Assembly (NCBI GenBank): GCA_963978545.1
Contig: OZ021727.1
Coordinates: 20,863,943-20,927,942, forward strand
Length of the DNA stretch: 64,000 bases
Direction: 5' to 3'
Source: Linyphia triangularis
Lineage: Eukaryota > Arthropoda > Arachnida > Araneae > Linyphiidae
Shown here: positions 12,340 to 24,346 of the stretch, piece by piece
Numbering within the stretch: the stretch's first letter is position 1
How the letters are laid out: each line of letters starts with the position of its first letter
Notes under the pieces: generated by a model
Database searches by the model: none
Seen by the model: the letters and a program-made list of their open reading frames with translations, nothing else
Told to the model about the DNA's origin: nothing
Translations under genes and position numbers: made by a program

Positions 12340-12590
12340 CCTGGTATCTAGATCGACCCCTGGCTAGTATAGTTTTATCTATTTTCTCATTTGGACTCCT
12401 CTCGATCCTTCTAGAATAATCCAACCGGATCTTATATCATCACGTGCTTCCTATTATCAAGATATAAATACCGCTCCCCGAGAGGAGGCAGTTCATACCT
12501 GCTGCTTTATAACCAACATCTCCAATAAACGTCTTATTCGATTGAGAGGTTTTCACTCTATGATTAACCACGTGACAACATAACACTGTT
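12340..12590 (+). mobile_element. Possible solo LTR fragment
   Basis: A GC-richer stretch has the order expected of an LTR: ttctagaat, a TATA-like gatataaata at about 12460, a likely transcript start around gcagttcatacc, and a polyadenylation-like aataaa at about 12525, followed by a further ~50 bp. No primer binding site, coding region or second LTR was found, and TG/CA ends are not certain. It could also be a short promoter of unknown origin. Confidence 0.3.
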
Positions 12591-12610
12591 ATCCACTCCA
12601 AAGCTCACTT

Positions 12611-12790
12611 AGCCCATCTGATGGCTGTGGAGTTAGCGCTCTGGCCTCGCTCGCCAAAGGTGTTGGGTTCGAATCTCGGGTTAGGCATGGATGTTCGTTG
12701 TGGTTCGAAATCCACGTTAAACTGTAGGTCCCGGCCTGATTAGCTGTTATTGTGCATAAAATAGGTCGTTGAGCGCACAAACCAACCAAA
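12611..12790 (+). mobile_element. tRNA-derived SINE, family E, copy 1
   Basis: A tRNA-like head with A-box-like agttagcgctctgg and B-box gggttcgaatc provides an internal RNA polymerase III promoter. The body (ggcatggatgttcgttgtgg, ctgattagctgttattgtgc, aggtcgttgagcg) is shared with copies at 21.1 and 41.5 kb. It ends in aaaccaacc, which the other copies share. The head is not a functional tRNA because acceptor stems do not pair. Confidence 0.88.
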
Positions 12791-12799
12791 TTTCACTTA

Positions 12800-13600
12800 T
12801 AAAAAAAATCTAAAATAGCAAACCTGATATTAGTATAACATACTTTTGGACGCGTTGTAAAATCGATTGTATGATACTTTTGTGGTTTGTTCTTACAGAA
12901 TTCATGTCATGCCGATTTATTATACAAACTTTGCCACATTATTACACCGCCAGTCAACGATCACAGTCAGCCTAGGCTCACCAACGACGGTGAATAGAAA
13001 TGTTAAATTGCAAAAATGATTCAATAATGAAGAAGAAAGTCATTTCACTCAATGTTTAAACGCAGAACGTGGGACCCTCTCTTCAAAGAATCTCAATAAA
13101 AGAATCTCTATTTCATAAATTCGTAAGTGTATTGTGCAAACATAATACCCTCATATTTCACAAACATATTATCCTGACATATTATTCACTCTTTCAGTCA
13201 ACGATCACTATCAATAAACCCACATTCCCTTACGGTCTCTACTCAAGAACAATAAAACATAATAAAATATACAATTTCACGAACAAACAAAAAAGGCAAC
13301 AGTTTAAAATATAAGGATTTTAAAATACTAATACAAAAGCATTCACTCAAATTTATTTCACAATGTCTACAAAAAAAGCAAGTTCATTTAACATTCACTC
13401 TATTGTTGAAATAACGTTTTCTCATTTTTGTATTAACCGTTTAAAACCACATCCCCTTTTGCTATTATCTGTAAAAACTCCAAACCTGTAATCTTATTCT
13501 ATTTAATAATTTTGAACAAATGAATTAAAGCACCTCTTTTTTCCCAGCAGGTATATTTATTAAATTTTCTTTATCCAATCATTATATTCTATGAATGCAA
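12800..13600. other. No gene; weakly repetitive lead-in to satellite
   Basis: The motif agtcaacgatcac occurs at about 12955 and 13198, and acaatttcacgaacaaacaaa at 13273 resembles the satellite that follows. An 81-codon frame here has no recognisable features. Confidence 0.45.
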
Positions 13601-13609
13601 AACTCTAAA

Positions 13610-14740
13610 TCAGCTTTGTAGTCCTGTCTTAAAGTCTCTCCAGTTAATCAATAACATATATCAAAATATTTAACAAATACCAATGAATCGATGGAAATGA
13701 AACCCCTAAGTCCATACAAACAAACACGATGGGAAAAAGAAAAAAAAAACTACCGACACATAAAACGAATTTAAATATATAAGAAGATAAGAAAACTTAC
13801 AATTTCACAACTTAACAAATAAATTTTGGCAGTTTCTAAAATCTAAGTAATTTCAACAACATCAAAATATTTAACGAATCAGTAAAAGCTAAACACGCAA
13901 GTCCTTGTAAACAAACACAAAGGGGAAAAGACTACCTGCTCATGAGAACGAACTTAAACATTCAGGAATCTAAGGTAATCATAAATTTCAAATAAAGTTT
14001 GACAGTTTCTAAAATCTAATCAGCTTCAACATCAAAATATTTAACGAATCCTTAAAAGCGAAACACACAAGCATTAACAAACAAACAAGATAAAAAAGGA
14101 AAAAAACTACCGGCATATAAGAGAAAACTTAAACATTCAGAAACATAAAATTATCTACAATTTCACGACCACACAAATAAAGTTCGACAGCTTCTAAAAT
14201 CTACAATCAGCTTCAACAACAACATCAAAATATTTAACGAATCAGTAAAAGCTAAACACGCAAGTCCTTGCAAACATACACAAAGAGGAAAAGACTACCG
14301 GCTCATAAGAATGAACTTAAACATTCAATAATATAAGATAATCTACAATTTCCCTACCACACAAATAAAGTTCGACAGTTTCTAAAATCTAATCAGCTTC
14401 AACAACAACACCAAAACATTTAACGAATCTTTAAAATCGAAACACACAAGTCCTAACAAAAAAAAAAAAAAAAGATTAAAAAGGGGGGGAAAAAACTACC
14501 GGGTCATAAGAGCAAACTTAAACATTCAAGAACATAAGATTATCTACAATTTCACGACCTCACAAATAAAGTTCGACAGTTTCTAAAACCTAAGCAGCTT
14601 CAACAACATAAAAATATTTAACGAATACCAACGAATCCGTTAAAACGAAACACACAAGTCCTATCAAAGAGAAGAGAAAAAAACTGTCGAACTTAAACAT
14701 TCAAGAATCGTCCATCGATGGCGTCCGTGAGTACTTCTGG
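13610..14740. repeat. ~190-bp tandem array (about six units)
   Basis: The block atatttaacgaatc followed by aaaagcgaaacacacaagtcc recurs at about 13670, 13870, 14040, 14235, 14420 and 14617, spaced 170-200 bp. Each unit also contains acaatttcac, acaaataaagtt and gacagtttctaaaatcta. Units have diverged and carry A-rich length variation (for example 14457-14475). It is consistent with an old satellite or locally amplified sequence. Confidence 0.88.
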
Positions 14741-14744
14741 TTTC

Positions 14745-15275
14745 TTGTCCATTCTTGTCAAAGCCGACACGCACCCAGTTGATAAATGACTTCATTTTGC
14801 ATTCGGCTAGAGCCTGGGCTATTTGGGAAAGTCTGTTGTATTCTCCTCAACAAAAATAATCTGGAAAGAGGAGGAAAAGCGGGATTCGTAAACTTGGTCA
14901 CATTTTCTGGAAAGAATGCAGACAGGGGACACTTCCACTTCCGAAAATAGTCTATGGACAAACATTAACGGGAGTGGTAGATAATAATTCAAAGTAGTGA
15001 ACTAGAGCCTGCATTGAATGCGAAAAATAACCATCAGAACGTAAAAGAATATGGCTCATGGCTTCTCATGTTCAAAAGAATAACAGATATCGTCTGTGTC
15101 AGTAATTCTATTTTCGGTATTATTCGGTATCTATTTTTAAATACTACATTTTAACTTCGGTATTGTTCGTTTGGTGACCTTCGTCTTAAAAAGTAACATG
15201 AAGAAATCCGAGTTTCATTAGTTGAAGGAAGTTTAAATTTTTTTTTTGTTGTTTAGTGTTTTCAAATCCTTAATA
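14745..15275. other. No feature recognised
   Basis: Moderately GC-richer around 14720-14960, where a 67-codon minus-strand frame exists without identifiable motif. No splice signals convincing enough to call an exon. Confidence 0.4.
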
Positions 15276-15279
15276 TTAA

Positions 15280-15483
15280 CCCTTTGCACTCTAGGCCTTT
15301 TTCGCGCGGAGGAATCAGCAACTCGAGACATTTTAGGTTCGGCTGGTGTTTATGGATTTGCTTCATAGAAACTAAACACAGTCATTGGCCTTGCATCGAA
15401 TTTCCGCATCACACCTAATGGTCCTCTCGTGGTTTGGTATCCAATCGTGTGGCGCCTTAGAGACGCTACTGGAGTGCAAAGGG
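15280..15483 (+). mobile_element. piggyBac-like MITE, 204 bp, copy 1
   Basis: Flanked by TTAA at 15276-15279 and 15484-15487. Ends are inverted: CCCTTTGCACTC at the left and GAGTGCAAAGGG at the right. A nearly identical copy lies at 46730-46934 in the same orientation, sharing gcgcggaggaatcagcaact and catagaaactaaacacag. No coding capacity. The antisense open frame here crosses both this MITE and the adjoining family D fragment. Confidence 0.88.
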
Positions 15484-15487
15484 TTAA

Positions 15488-15625
15488 ATGCGATTTCGTG
15501 TTCGTGGCGAGTAAAATCCTAGGAGGGCTAATTAACCCACTTATCGTCATCCAATGTATCTGAAACTTGGTTCATAGACTCGTTGTCAATGACAATGCAT
15601 TCGGTAAAGTTTGGGAGCAAAAAGA
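15488..15625 (+). mobile_element. Family D fragment
   Basis: Blocks gagggctaattaaccc, cgtcatccaatg, ctgaaacttggttcatag and tgacaatgcattcggtaaa match central family D. It directly abuts the piggyBac-like MITE, which probably inserted at its edge. The antisense frame reads KFQIHWMT then ISPPRIL, matching the shared frame of other copies. Confidence 0.55.
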
Positions 15626-15775
15626 GAGATGTGGTTAGCTAATTGCAGGAAATTCGTTATTTAGAGTCGTCACACACTATAAAAACTCGATCTGAGGTAA
15701 AAATTGCTTAAATAAGTTAATAAGTTGCAATTGTACATGACATGAAAGTAAAGGATTTACAGCAAAAATTTTCTT

Positions 15776-15777
<2 letters not shown>

Positions 15778-15809
<32 letters not shown>
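15778..15809. repeat. Poly-T run
   Basis: About 32 consecutive T, preceded by a short pyrimidine stretch. No adjacent SINE head was found on the minus strand, so it is not assigned to a retroposon tail. Confidence 0.95.
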
Positions 15810-15814
<5 letters not shown>

Positions 15815-15889
15815 GTCTCTTAGGGTTATTGTCAGAACTTTAATTACAAATACCGTAAATGTACGTTGTGCCCCTAAATTCATGAGTGA

Positions 15890-16985
15890 TGGAACCGTAT
15901 ATTAACGAGAATACAAGTCTAAATGGCGTAAACAAAAGTCAAGACAAATAAAAGGGATACAAAGTGTTATATTCAAAGATTTCTTTTTCAGTTTAAGTAA
16001 ATTTTTGTTTAAACATTCTTCGAGATTCACCTTGAAATTTATTTTCTTTGGTAGGATATGAACCAGTTTTATAAATACTTTTTAATGATTAGAAACATGA
16101 CAAGGTCTGAGATAAATCAATAAATAAAACAATACCTCAAAAGTGAACGCACACGAAAAATTCATCTATCAATATTAGAATTCAATAACAATAATTTATG
16201 AAGATAAACAGATTTTATGCACTTCTCAAACAAAACATTTTTTTTCTCAAAAAGAGCCACCATAGTACCTAAATAGCGTATTTCCGTACATATCGAACAA
16301 CAAAACCCACACAATTATTCAACAATCGTTCTTAGTTTAGTAGCCCATATTTTCAATCATATTTCCAATGCTCTAAAACTGAATATATGAGTTTTAAAAA
16401 ATGTAATGTAGTCTTACAACTATTTTCAAGTTTAAGTATTTGGCGAAAATATAAATGTTTTCCCACGGCTACACTTGATGACTTTCTCACTAGTTCACTT
16501 ATACGGCTGATGCAATCGCTTAAAAACCAGGAATCAGCAGGTGGCGCTGAATGCCCACTCTACTTCACCAATGCCAACTCCACATTTCGAAACAGTGGCC
16601 GATCGGTATAAAAAAAATATATAATTTTAGTAGTTTCAAGAATGAAATAGATTTTCTAGAAATGAAAATGTTTAAGCTTTTTTTTTTTATTGTTATTTCT
16701 TTAGAAAATGACTTTAGGCTTAATCTATTATGATTCCTGCAATCGATAAATTTACATTGACATAAAACGTTAGATTAGGTTAAAGTTTGCTTACTTATAA
16801 GACTTCTTTAAAAAAAAAATTTAAAAAAATCATGAAATTATTCAATATTAAACTTATTTTAACAAGTAGGCTAGGTAATTGAAAGAAATTATTTTAATTA
16901 AAAAATAAAATAACAATAAACCATTATCTAATAAATTGGTACATTAATTCATTTAAATAAATATTTGAATTTGCAAATGTAAGTA
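15890..16985. other. No gene recognised
   Basis: AT-rich. A segment at 16525-16600 (ggtggcgctgaatgcccactc) resembles 17010-17035 (gcggcgcgcagtgcccactc), suggesting a short dispersed repeat. A 74-codon frame over it has no known motif. Confidence 0.4.
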
Positions 16986-16986
16986 A

Positions 16987-17199
16987 ACACAATCTGCACT
17001 TTTCAGCCGTTACGCGGCGCGCAGTGCCCACTCCACAGGCGATTCCATCCAGATTGTGTTAAAAAATATGATTGCTGCAACCGAACCGATTTTATTTGAC
17101 GAATGTAGCCGTGGTTTGCCAATCCCAAAAGCCGCATTTCTGAATATGGAAAGTTTTATTTCCTTTGAATACAACGCACAAGATACCAAAATTATTTAG
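16987..17199 (+). other. 70-codon open segment, possible exon relic
   Basis: An open stretch without an early ATG runs to a TAG at 17197-17199. A plausible 3' splice site (tctgcacttttcag) ends at 17006, inside it. The predicted peptide is of mixed composition (contains IAATEPILFDECSRG and PIPKAAF) rather than low complexity, which is unusual here. I do not recognise it. The front part shares a short motif with 16.5 kb and may be repeat-derived. It could be a terminal exon, a decayed element or chance. Confidence 0.15.
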
Positions 17200-18346
17200 A
17201 ACAATAATTACTAAGAACTCCAACTCGGAAATCTATGCAATACAAGAACAAAAACTATAAATAAGAGCTTTGTGAACCGTTAATGCGTCAACAGGGACTA
17301 AAACGCAAATGACTATTTCTGAATGGTTAAGTCGCGTCCTTTCTCTGCAAGACGTCTAAGCGCATTTGTTGCTCCGACAGTATCGGTGAAGTATGGCAGC
17401 CATTATAACTGATTTCTTTAGGCAACAAAGGCACAGAAACAATTAAGCCGAGCGTTATTCCCTTTGTATTGGCCCGTTTTAATTTGAGAAACTTTTATTA
17501 AGAAGGATGTTGCCATCAATAAGAATAAATATTACACTGGCAAGTAGTAAAAAAAGTGCAAAAGGGACTCCATTGAGTTTATGCCTACAGATTAGTTTTA
17601 ATCGTAGTATAAAGCTTAAGAAGATGAATAGGCAGATTATAGTACGGTATTGTAATTGGGGTGTTACATTGAATTTTGATGTGATCTTCGAATGACTCTC
17701 ATTTCCGATTTTATAATGGATTGTGTGATGTTGTCTGGAAGTTAAACGATTAGGAGAATATATTTTTAACCATGTCTAAATTTAGTTAAGACTTTATGGG
17801 GTCAAATGCTCTTAAAGTCTGGACTAAATGTCTTAAATGATTTGAAGTCATTTTGATGTTTATTTGAACTTACTATTTAAAAAAAAAAGGAAATCTTTTA
17901 AAACAAAAACGCTTTTCTTAAAAAATATATATATATTTATATTATTAAAAAAGCGTAATTAATGTAGTTTTTTTTTTCTCTCTTCTGTCTCTTTATTGTA
18001 ATTTTTAAATTTTTATAAACATAATCTCTACTATCACGAAATTTTTTTTTATCACATTTCCTAAAGTCGAACCTAAATGTCTTTAAATTTTTTAATGTTT
18101 ATATGAATACACTATTTTAAAAGTAAATATTTCAAAACAAGAATCATTTCCTTACAAAATTAGCTTTTATTAATTGAAGAGCGTATATTAAAATTTACAT
18201 TTTTCTCTCTCTGACTCTCTTATGCAATTTTTAAGAACATTATAATCAGTACTATCATCATTTTTTTTTTCCCCCAGCTGAATTTGTAGCTTGGTTCACA
18301 TTTTAATATTGCATGTCCCCTATAGTTACAAAAATTAATGTCTACG

Positions 18347-18384
<38 letters not shown>

Positions 18385-18820
18385 TTTACTCATAATTTAT
18401 TGTTTTGTTTTTAATTTTTAGAGTCAATTCTTTTTATGAAACCAAATTATCAAATATTTAACTATGTAGTGGAAAATTTATTGGCGTAGTAATATATTTA
18501 AGTTTAAATTGTTTGTGGATATTGAATAATACAAGCCTCTGGCATTTATGTTAGAGAAATTTTGTACCTCCGAACCAAACGAACCTAAATCGCAATTGGA
18601 AAACTTTACACGAGATTGAAAAAAATCATTCCTACTTATATTGGACTCAATTTATAACTCTTTATTTTAACTTTTTCTAATAACTTTTTTAATTATTTTA
18701 TGGATCGATGAAAAACGAACTTTTAAGTAAAAATCTGCAATAAAATAAAAATAACCTTTCTACTTTTAATTTAAACTTATTTGACTCTAAGGTACTTTAT
18801 TCAAGCAAAAGGTTAATAAT
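17200..18820. other. No gene recognised; homopolymer-rich
   Basis: Somewhat GC-richer near 17270-17470, then AT-rich. Contains an A run at 18354-18382 and two loosely similar segments around 17960-18060 and 18190-18270 (tctct, tatcac/tatcatc, T runs), suggesting an old duplication. Confidence 0.4.
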
Positions 18821-18827
18821 ATATTAA

Positions 18828-19092
18828 CCTTCTGAGGGTCACGGGCGTATATATCCGTCATTTGATCCCCAGTTTTTCCAGCAATACACAACCTTTTTAA
18901 ATCTATAAATAAAATGTAAAATAAAATATTTTTTAAATCTTTTTATTAGGATGATAGTTTAAAACCTACTTAAAACAAAATAAATTAAAAATAATTAAAA
19001 AATTTTTTATATTTGGATCAGAAATAAAATTTAAAAATTATTGCAGGGAAAACAACTGTATAATTTCGCCCATTCCCTTGACGCTCAGAGGG
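18828..19092. mobile_element. TTAA-flanked MITE, piggyBac-like, 265 bp
   Basis: TTAA at 18824-18827 and 19093-19096 flank inverted ends CCTTCTGAGGGTCACGGG and CCCTTGACGCTCAGAGGG, which match at 15 of 18 positions. The interior is AT-rich and non-coding. Its termini differ from the 204-bp family, so it is a separate lineage. Confidence 0.75.
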
Positions 19093-19099
19093 TTAAAAA

Positions 19100-19700
19100 C
19101 AAACATTTTTAAAAACTGCAAACCTACATTAAATATAAAACAACAAAAAATTAAAACAACTTTTTATCTAATTTTAAAAATCTGTTGTTAATAAATTGTC
19201 TATCCCATTTTTTAAAAAAGAACTTGTATTATAGCTATCTTTGATCATTGAATTTGAAAATTATTTTCAACACAGAATTTTCTAAGATTCGGAAGAAAAA
19301 AATTTATCTTGAAATACGTGAATCAAAGTACGTAAACAAAATAGAAAATAAAAAAAATAATTAAAAAATGCCTTTAATTTTTTTTTTTTTTTTTTACTAT
19401 AAGGGCGAATTAAATAAAATATTTACCTGTAAAGATATTGCTAGTTTTTATCTTTTTAAAGACCCACCATCTAAATATTGAAAGTAAGAAATAATAGTCA
19501 GACAGCTCTTGTATAAACCAAAATATTGAAAGTCAGTTCTTTTAAGACTACCATTACAAATAACTTACAATGCGTTATATCAGGGATCACTATTAAAAAG
19601 CGCTACTGGGCAACTCTCTGGTATACTCATACAATTTTGCTCCTTTTCCACTCGTAAACAGATAAGAATTTTAAAATTAAGATGAATCTAGTAGTTATGT
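19100..19700. other. No feature recognised
   Basis: AT-rich sequence with a T run at about 19379-19395. No shared repeat or frame was identified. Confidence 0.45.
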
Positions 19701-19783
19701 TTTTAAGTCATATAGAATGTAGTTATGATATAGTTTCTATATCATAACTACTAGATGAATCTAGTAGTTATGATATAGAAAAA
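19684..19783. repeat. Short hairpin and direct repeat cluster
   Basis: gtagttatgatatag at 19719-19733 pairs perfectly with ctatatcataactac at 19737-19751 around a 3-base loop. The motif gatgaatctagtagttatg occurs twice around it (about 19681 and 19754). Likely formed by local duplication and inversion. Confidence 0.8.
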
Positions 19784-19928
19784 TAATACTTTAACTAGAT
19801 CAAATATGCATTTATACACAGTGACGCAAAGGATACATCCGTTTTCCAAGCGTCGAATTTATGGATGTATATTTGACCTAATTAAAATAATTATTTTTCC
19901 ATATAGCTTTGGTCCACATGATGGCTGC

Positions 19929-21044
19929 TAGGCTTGGGCGATGCATCGATACATCGGCAAAAACCAGTGTGAAATCAACATCGTCAAACCGGTGTCATTA
20001 TTTTCCCAACACCGATACGTCACGATCTTTTTCGACGAGAGGGCGATATTGCCTAGCACTTCAAGGGCGAAGAACCGTGCCACGATTCATGCGCGGTGCT
20101 CCTAAGATACTATATAAAAACGTATTGGAACCGTCGACACCGCGCTGTTTGAAACGAGTTCCATTTGCTTTTGCGCGGTACTTCATCAGCAAGATCACAT
20201 CGTGATAATCCTATCCAGCCCTGCATATGCGCGATGTTCCTAATATTGTATAGAAACATAGTGAAACCATCGACATCGGGCCGTTTGAGACGATTTGCAT
20301 TTGCTTTTGCGCATGTCCGATACTTCATCAGAAAAAACCGCATCGTTGTAATCGTATTCACCTTCCGTATGTGCGATGAGAATTGAAATTGAGATGTGGC
20401 GCCAGTAGTCTAGTAATATTGGAGATTCAATAAAAGAAGTATTCCTTTTATTGTTTGAACATTATTTATGTTGTTCTCTCAACTCTTGGAAAACGTTTTG
20501 ATTTTTATTTAATAGTCATCAGATTTAAGACCTTGATATCTATTTTTGGAATTCTATTGAGCATTTCCTTCACTTTGTGGGTTTCATTTTTGATTTTTTT
20601 TTTTTCTTCCATTATTTCTCTAACCTGAAAGAAATAAAATATTACTTGCTATTATTTTATTTGGCTTTATTTATTAACGTAAGGGGATTGCGGTATTCTG
20701 GAGCGGTAATTTCTGTCTAGTTCTTACCCAGTTAAGATAATCTGGTTATTTATTACTATGAGCTGTTTGTTATATCTACCAAAATCAATGTGAACCAATG
20801 CAAGGACTAATCACAGTCCTAATCCTAAAACTATAAAAAACTATAATGAATTTAATAAAATTTTACAAAGCTAAGTAGGCATAACTTTCAGCTTTATAGC
20901 GTGTTATGAAAAAGTTGTTTTGTAGTATTTTGTAAAAAAAAATTAAAAAAAATACGCATAATTAACATCGCGATGTATCGTGACATCGTGATGTTTGCTT
21001 CCCGATATATCACGATGCAGAAACGTTAACATTGCCCAAGCCTA
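19929..21044. mobile_element. Non-autonomous hAT-like transposon, 1,116 bp
   Basis: Bounded by an exact 8-bp duplication, ATGGCTGC (19921-19928 and 21045-21052), the size typical of hAT transposition. Ends are inverted: taggcttgggcgatg at the left and cattgcccaagccta at the right (14 of 15 match). Interior contains CpG-rich segments unlike the surroundings, including two ~136-bp tandem blocks at about 20090-20360 with tttgcttttgcgc and tacttcatcag. Short frames across these blocks show no transposase motif. Related cgatgta/cgtgatat motifs recur near both ends. Confidence 0.88.
20090..20370. repeat. Internal ~136-bp tandem duplication within hAT-like element
   Basis: Two units begin near gcgcggtgctcctaa (20090) and gcgcgatgttcctaa (20227). 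Each continues with a cgtcgacaccg/catcgacatcg block, then tttgcttttgcgc, then acttcatcag. Subterminal or internal repeats of this sort occur in hAT elements as transposase-binding regions, but no binding function can be shown here. Confidence 0.75.
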
Positions 21045-21214
21045 ATGGCTGCGTGGTTAGCGCTCTGGCCTCACAAGTCAAAGGTGTCTGGTTCGCATGC
21101 CAGTTTAGGCATGGAAGTTAGTTGTGGTTCGGAATCCACATTAAGCTGTAGGTCCCAGCCTGATTAGCCGTCATTGTGCATAAAAATAGGTCGTTGAGCG
21201 TATAAACCAACCAA

Positions 21215-21665
21215 TCCACATTTACGAGTGGGGAAAAAGTGCCAAAAAAACCTCGTTCTTACACCAGAGAATTGCTCTATTGATATATCACAAAATTAAT
21301 TTATAAAAATAATAATAAATGAGAGATTTAAAACAACCTTAGTGTGTGATTTTAAACGATTCATAGCTCAATTTGAACCCATATATATGACATTTGGTGA
21401 CATATTTTGAAGTATTCATCTTTCAGCATTTCTTTCTTTTTATTTTCAAAACTCCTATTTCACATTAGTTTACTTTTGTATGAAATATTATTTTCACTGG
21501 CAGTAAACTATTCAACTTTTTTCAAAAATGCTTTATAATTACGAATTCAGCAATTGCCCTCACTTTGGCTTCGATAATGAGAAAAAAGTACTGGCTCAGA
21601 TGTTGACTTTTTCATCTGACTGACTTCAAAATTACGTAAAGTATTTGACTGTGTTTAGTATTAAA
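21215..21665. other. No feature recognised
   Basis: AT-rich spacer between the SINE and the ~170-bp array. Nothing supported. Confidence 0.45.
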
Positions 21666-21679
21666 TTGGCAGATATAGG

Positions 21680-22475
21680 CAGCTGGAAGCTAATCTGTGA
21701 TGAATTCACTCAATTTCCGATTTATCAATACAATGATCTAGTCAAAATGAACAGAATTTTTAAGCAGTATGCTGAATCAGCATAACTGCTTGAAATTTCT
21801 GCTCATTGTTACTATGAAGCTCATCTGTGATGGATTCGCTCCATTCCAAATTCATCGATATGATGGTTTAATAACAATGTGCAGAATTTTCAAGCAGTTA
21901 TGCTGTTTCCTACGTACTGCTTGCTAATTTTGCTCATTGTTAGTAGGCCTAATATAGGAAATTCTGCTCATTGTTACTAGACCTATTAAAATAAATTCTG
22001 CTCATTGTTGCTATGAAGCTTATCTGTGTTGGATTCTCTCCATTCTAAATTCATCAATACTACTGTCTAGTAACAATGAGCATAATTTTCAAGTAATTAT
22101 GCTGTTTCCAACATACTGCTTGAAAAATTCAGCTCATGGTTACTAGACCTAGTATAGTAAATTCTGCTCATTGATACTATGAAGCTCATCTGTGATGAAT
22201 TCGCTTCATTCGAAATTCCTCAGTACAATAGTCAAATTCCTCAATACAATGAACATATTTTTCAAGCAGTTTTGCTGTTTGCAACATACAGCTTGAAGAT
22301 TCTGCTCATTGTTGCCAGACTTATTATAGTAAATTCTGCTTATTGTTACTATGAAATTAATCTGTGATGAATTCGCTCCATTCCCAATTCCTCAATACAA
22401 TGGTCTAATAACAATGAGCAGAATTTTTGAGCAGTTATGCGGTTTCCAAAATATATTGCTTGAAAGTTCTGTTTA
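21680..22475. repeat. ~170-bp tandem array (about five units)
   Basis: Unit starts (gaagctcatctgtgatg-like) lie near 21688, 21816, 22015, 22181 and 22352. Each unit also carries gaattcgctccattc, caatgagcagaatttt, aagcagttatgctg and ttctgctcattgttact. The last two blocks are partial inverted matches of each other (tgagcagaa / ttctgctca), so each unit can form a small hairpin. Units vary by deletion and by extra copies of the ctgctcattg block near 21960-22010. Confidence 0.88.
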
Positions 22476-22479
22476 TTGT

Positions 22480-24299
22480 TACTAGTTCTGTATATGTTCT
22501 GTATCAAAAATCCAGTGTTTTTTATTGTTCAAAGCAAATATTTTACCAACTTCAGTTTCAAATTGTCATTAAAGTAATAATTGCTCTAAAGAGAGAAGCA
22601 CTTTTTGATAAATCAACATATTTTTGATTTCTTGTTCTTTTAACTAATGATTAAGTGATATATCTATATCTTATATCTAAAAACTAGAGAATTACTCTAC
22701 AAAATTCTCTATGCTTAAAATTGCTTGCTTTGATATATATAACGATAAAGTCAAATTTTATCAGCGCGTTAACCGATTAATTGTTTTTGTTTTTAAGCTC
22801 ACACAAACTTGTAATTCTGAAGTTGCAAAGCTATTTTAGCCAGACTACCTCATTTCTCAGATCTGTTTTGGTATTTTTTAAATCATCATTTAATTTATTC
22901 TGAAGTGTAATCGTTTTTAGATTAGTTTTAATTACAGTGGTAGCACTAACTATATGCAACTTTTTGTCCCCATCAAAAAGTTCGCCAACGGTCGGCAGGA
23001 TAATACATAAACGCTTTATTTATTAACAGCCATTTCGGTGTTTATTTAAAATAAAATTTAATTTTTAAAATCATTCTTACATAAATTTTCCTATGAAGAT
23101 CATAAACACTTTATATAGTTATACATAGGGTTATTCAACATGAAAAAGCAGATGTGTGTCACAAGAATACATAAAATAAATTTGAAAATTCCTCTATGTA
23201 TTTATGTGTAGTATTTGGCGCCATTTATCATCGTTCACTAAAAATAAATATTTAAAATATTCTCCTTTATTTTAAATAACCATGTATTTCAAAAAAAAAA
23301 AAAAATATTTCACTTATTATAAAAAGTGATTTCTCAAGCTACCCAATGTGGATTAAAAATTGAATAATTTATTTCTAACTGTAAAAAATGCAAAGAATAA
23401 TCTTCACTATCCCATATTTTATTAAATCAGTAGATTTTTTTTTTAGCTGTATTAGGAAAAGCATGGGCTATAGTAACTTTGTCATTTATATCGAAATTGA
23501 ATTATCTCTCATTTTTAGCTTCGCTGACATCGCTGCTATTCCAAAGACTGCTTCAAACAATGTTGTTGAAATTAAACAGCTGAACTGTTCTCCTCTAATA
23601 GCTTTATTTTTGTATTTTTTTTTTTTTTTACGCTCATAGAAGAAAAATGGTATTTGGAATTGTACCATTAAAATAGCATTATAATCATAAATTGCAAACC
23701 ATATTTCGTTGCTTTAATGCTGTAGAATCGAACATTTTTGTAAATATCTGCAAACAGTGTAAATGCTTTCTAAATAGTATTTCTGTTTTATTCTAAAGTA
23801 ATTATTTGTTTTGTTTCATAACAGTTTGTCAAAGATTTTTGCTTTGATCCTAAAAGGAACTAGTCTTCAGAAATACCTGTAAATAGAGCGCCTCCTAAAT
23901 GGATACTTTTTTTAGATTCTAGGTAGAGTTCTGACCTTAAAAACCTCTGCGCGTCTGAATATAAGATGGAATTAATGGTATTTAAATACATGAAACTTTA
24001 TTTTGATGTTGGCATTATTAGTAATAATGAAATAAAATAATTAATTTTATGTCTGGTAAGTCCAGTTACTAGTTAAAACGGAGGTAATTGGACAACCTGG
24101 CCCTAAATGTCATAATAGCTTGAATAGTTTGATTGTTTGATAAGGCCCTGATCAAATTCTTTTATACTTTTATAAAATATCACTAAAATTTATTAAAATG
24201 AGACAATTTTGAAGCTATATTCAATTCTAAAGCACCACTCACTGGGACTATGTAGAGTTTTGTGCACAAATTAAACACAATTCACATGAAACAGCTCGT

Positions 24300-24346
<47 letters not shown>

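Larger units (their letters stand above)
19911..21214 (+). mobile_element. Family E SINE, copy 2, split by a hAT-like insertion
   Basis: The SINE start (ccacatgatggctgc) is at 19914-19928 and the remainder resumes at 21045 with atggctgcgtggttagcgc. It then shows the B-box ggttcgcatgc (21090-21100), the shared body and a terminal aaaccaacc. The 8 bases atggctgc are present on both sides of the insertion. The B-box has changed at one position relative to copies 1 and 3, so internal transcription is probably weak. Confidence 0.88.

Noticed and set aside
12631..12690. Possible functional tRNA gene
   Set aside because: A and B boxes are present but the acceptor stem does not pair, and the sequence continues into a SINE body repeated elsewhere.
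19909..20386. Overlapping open frames inside the hAT-like element (possible transposase)
   Set aside because: They are short, arise from the CpG-rich tandem blocks on both strands, and show no transposase motifs.
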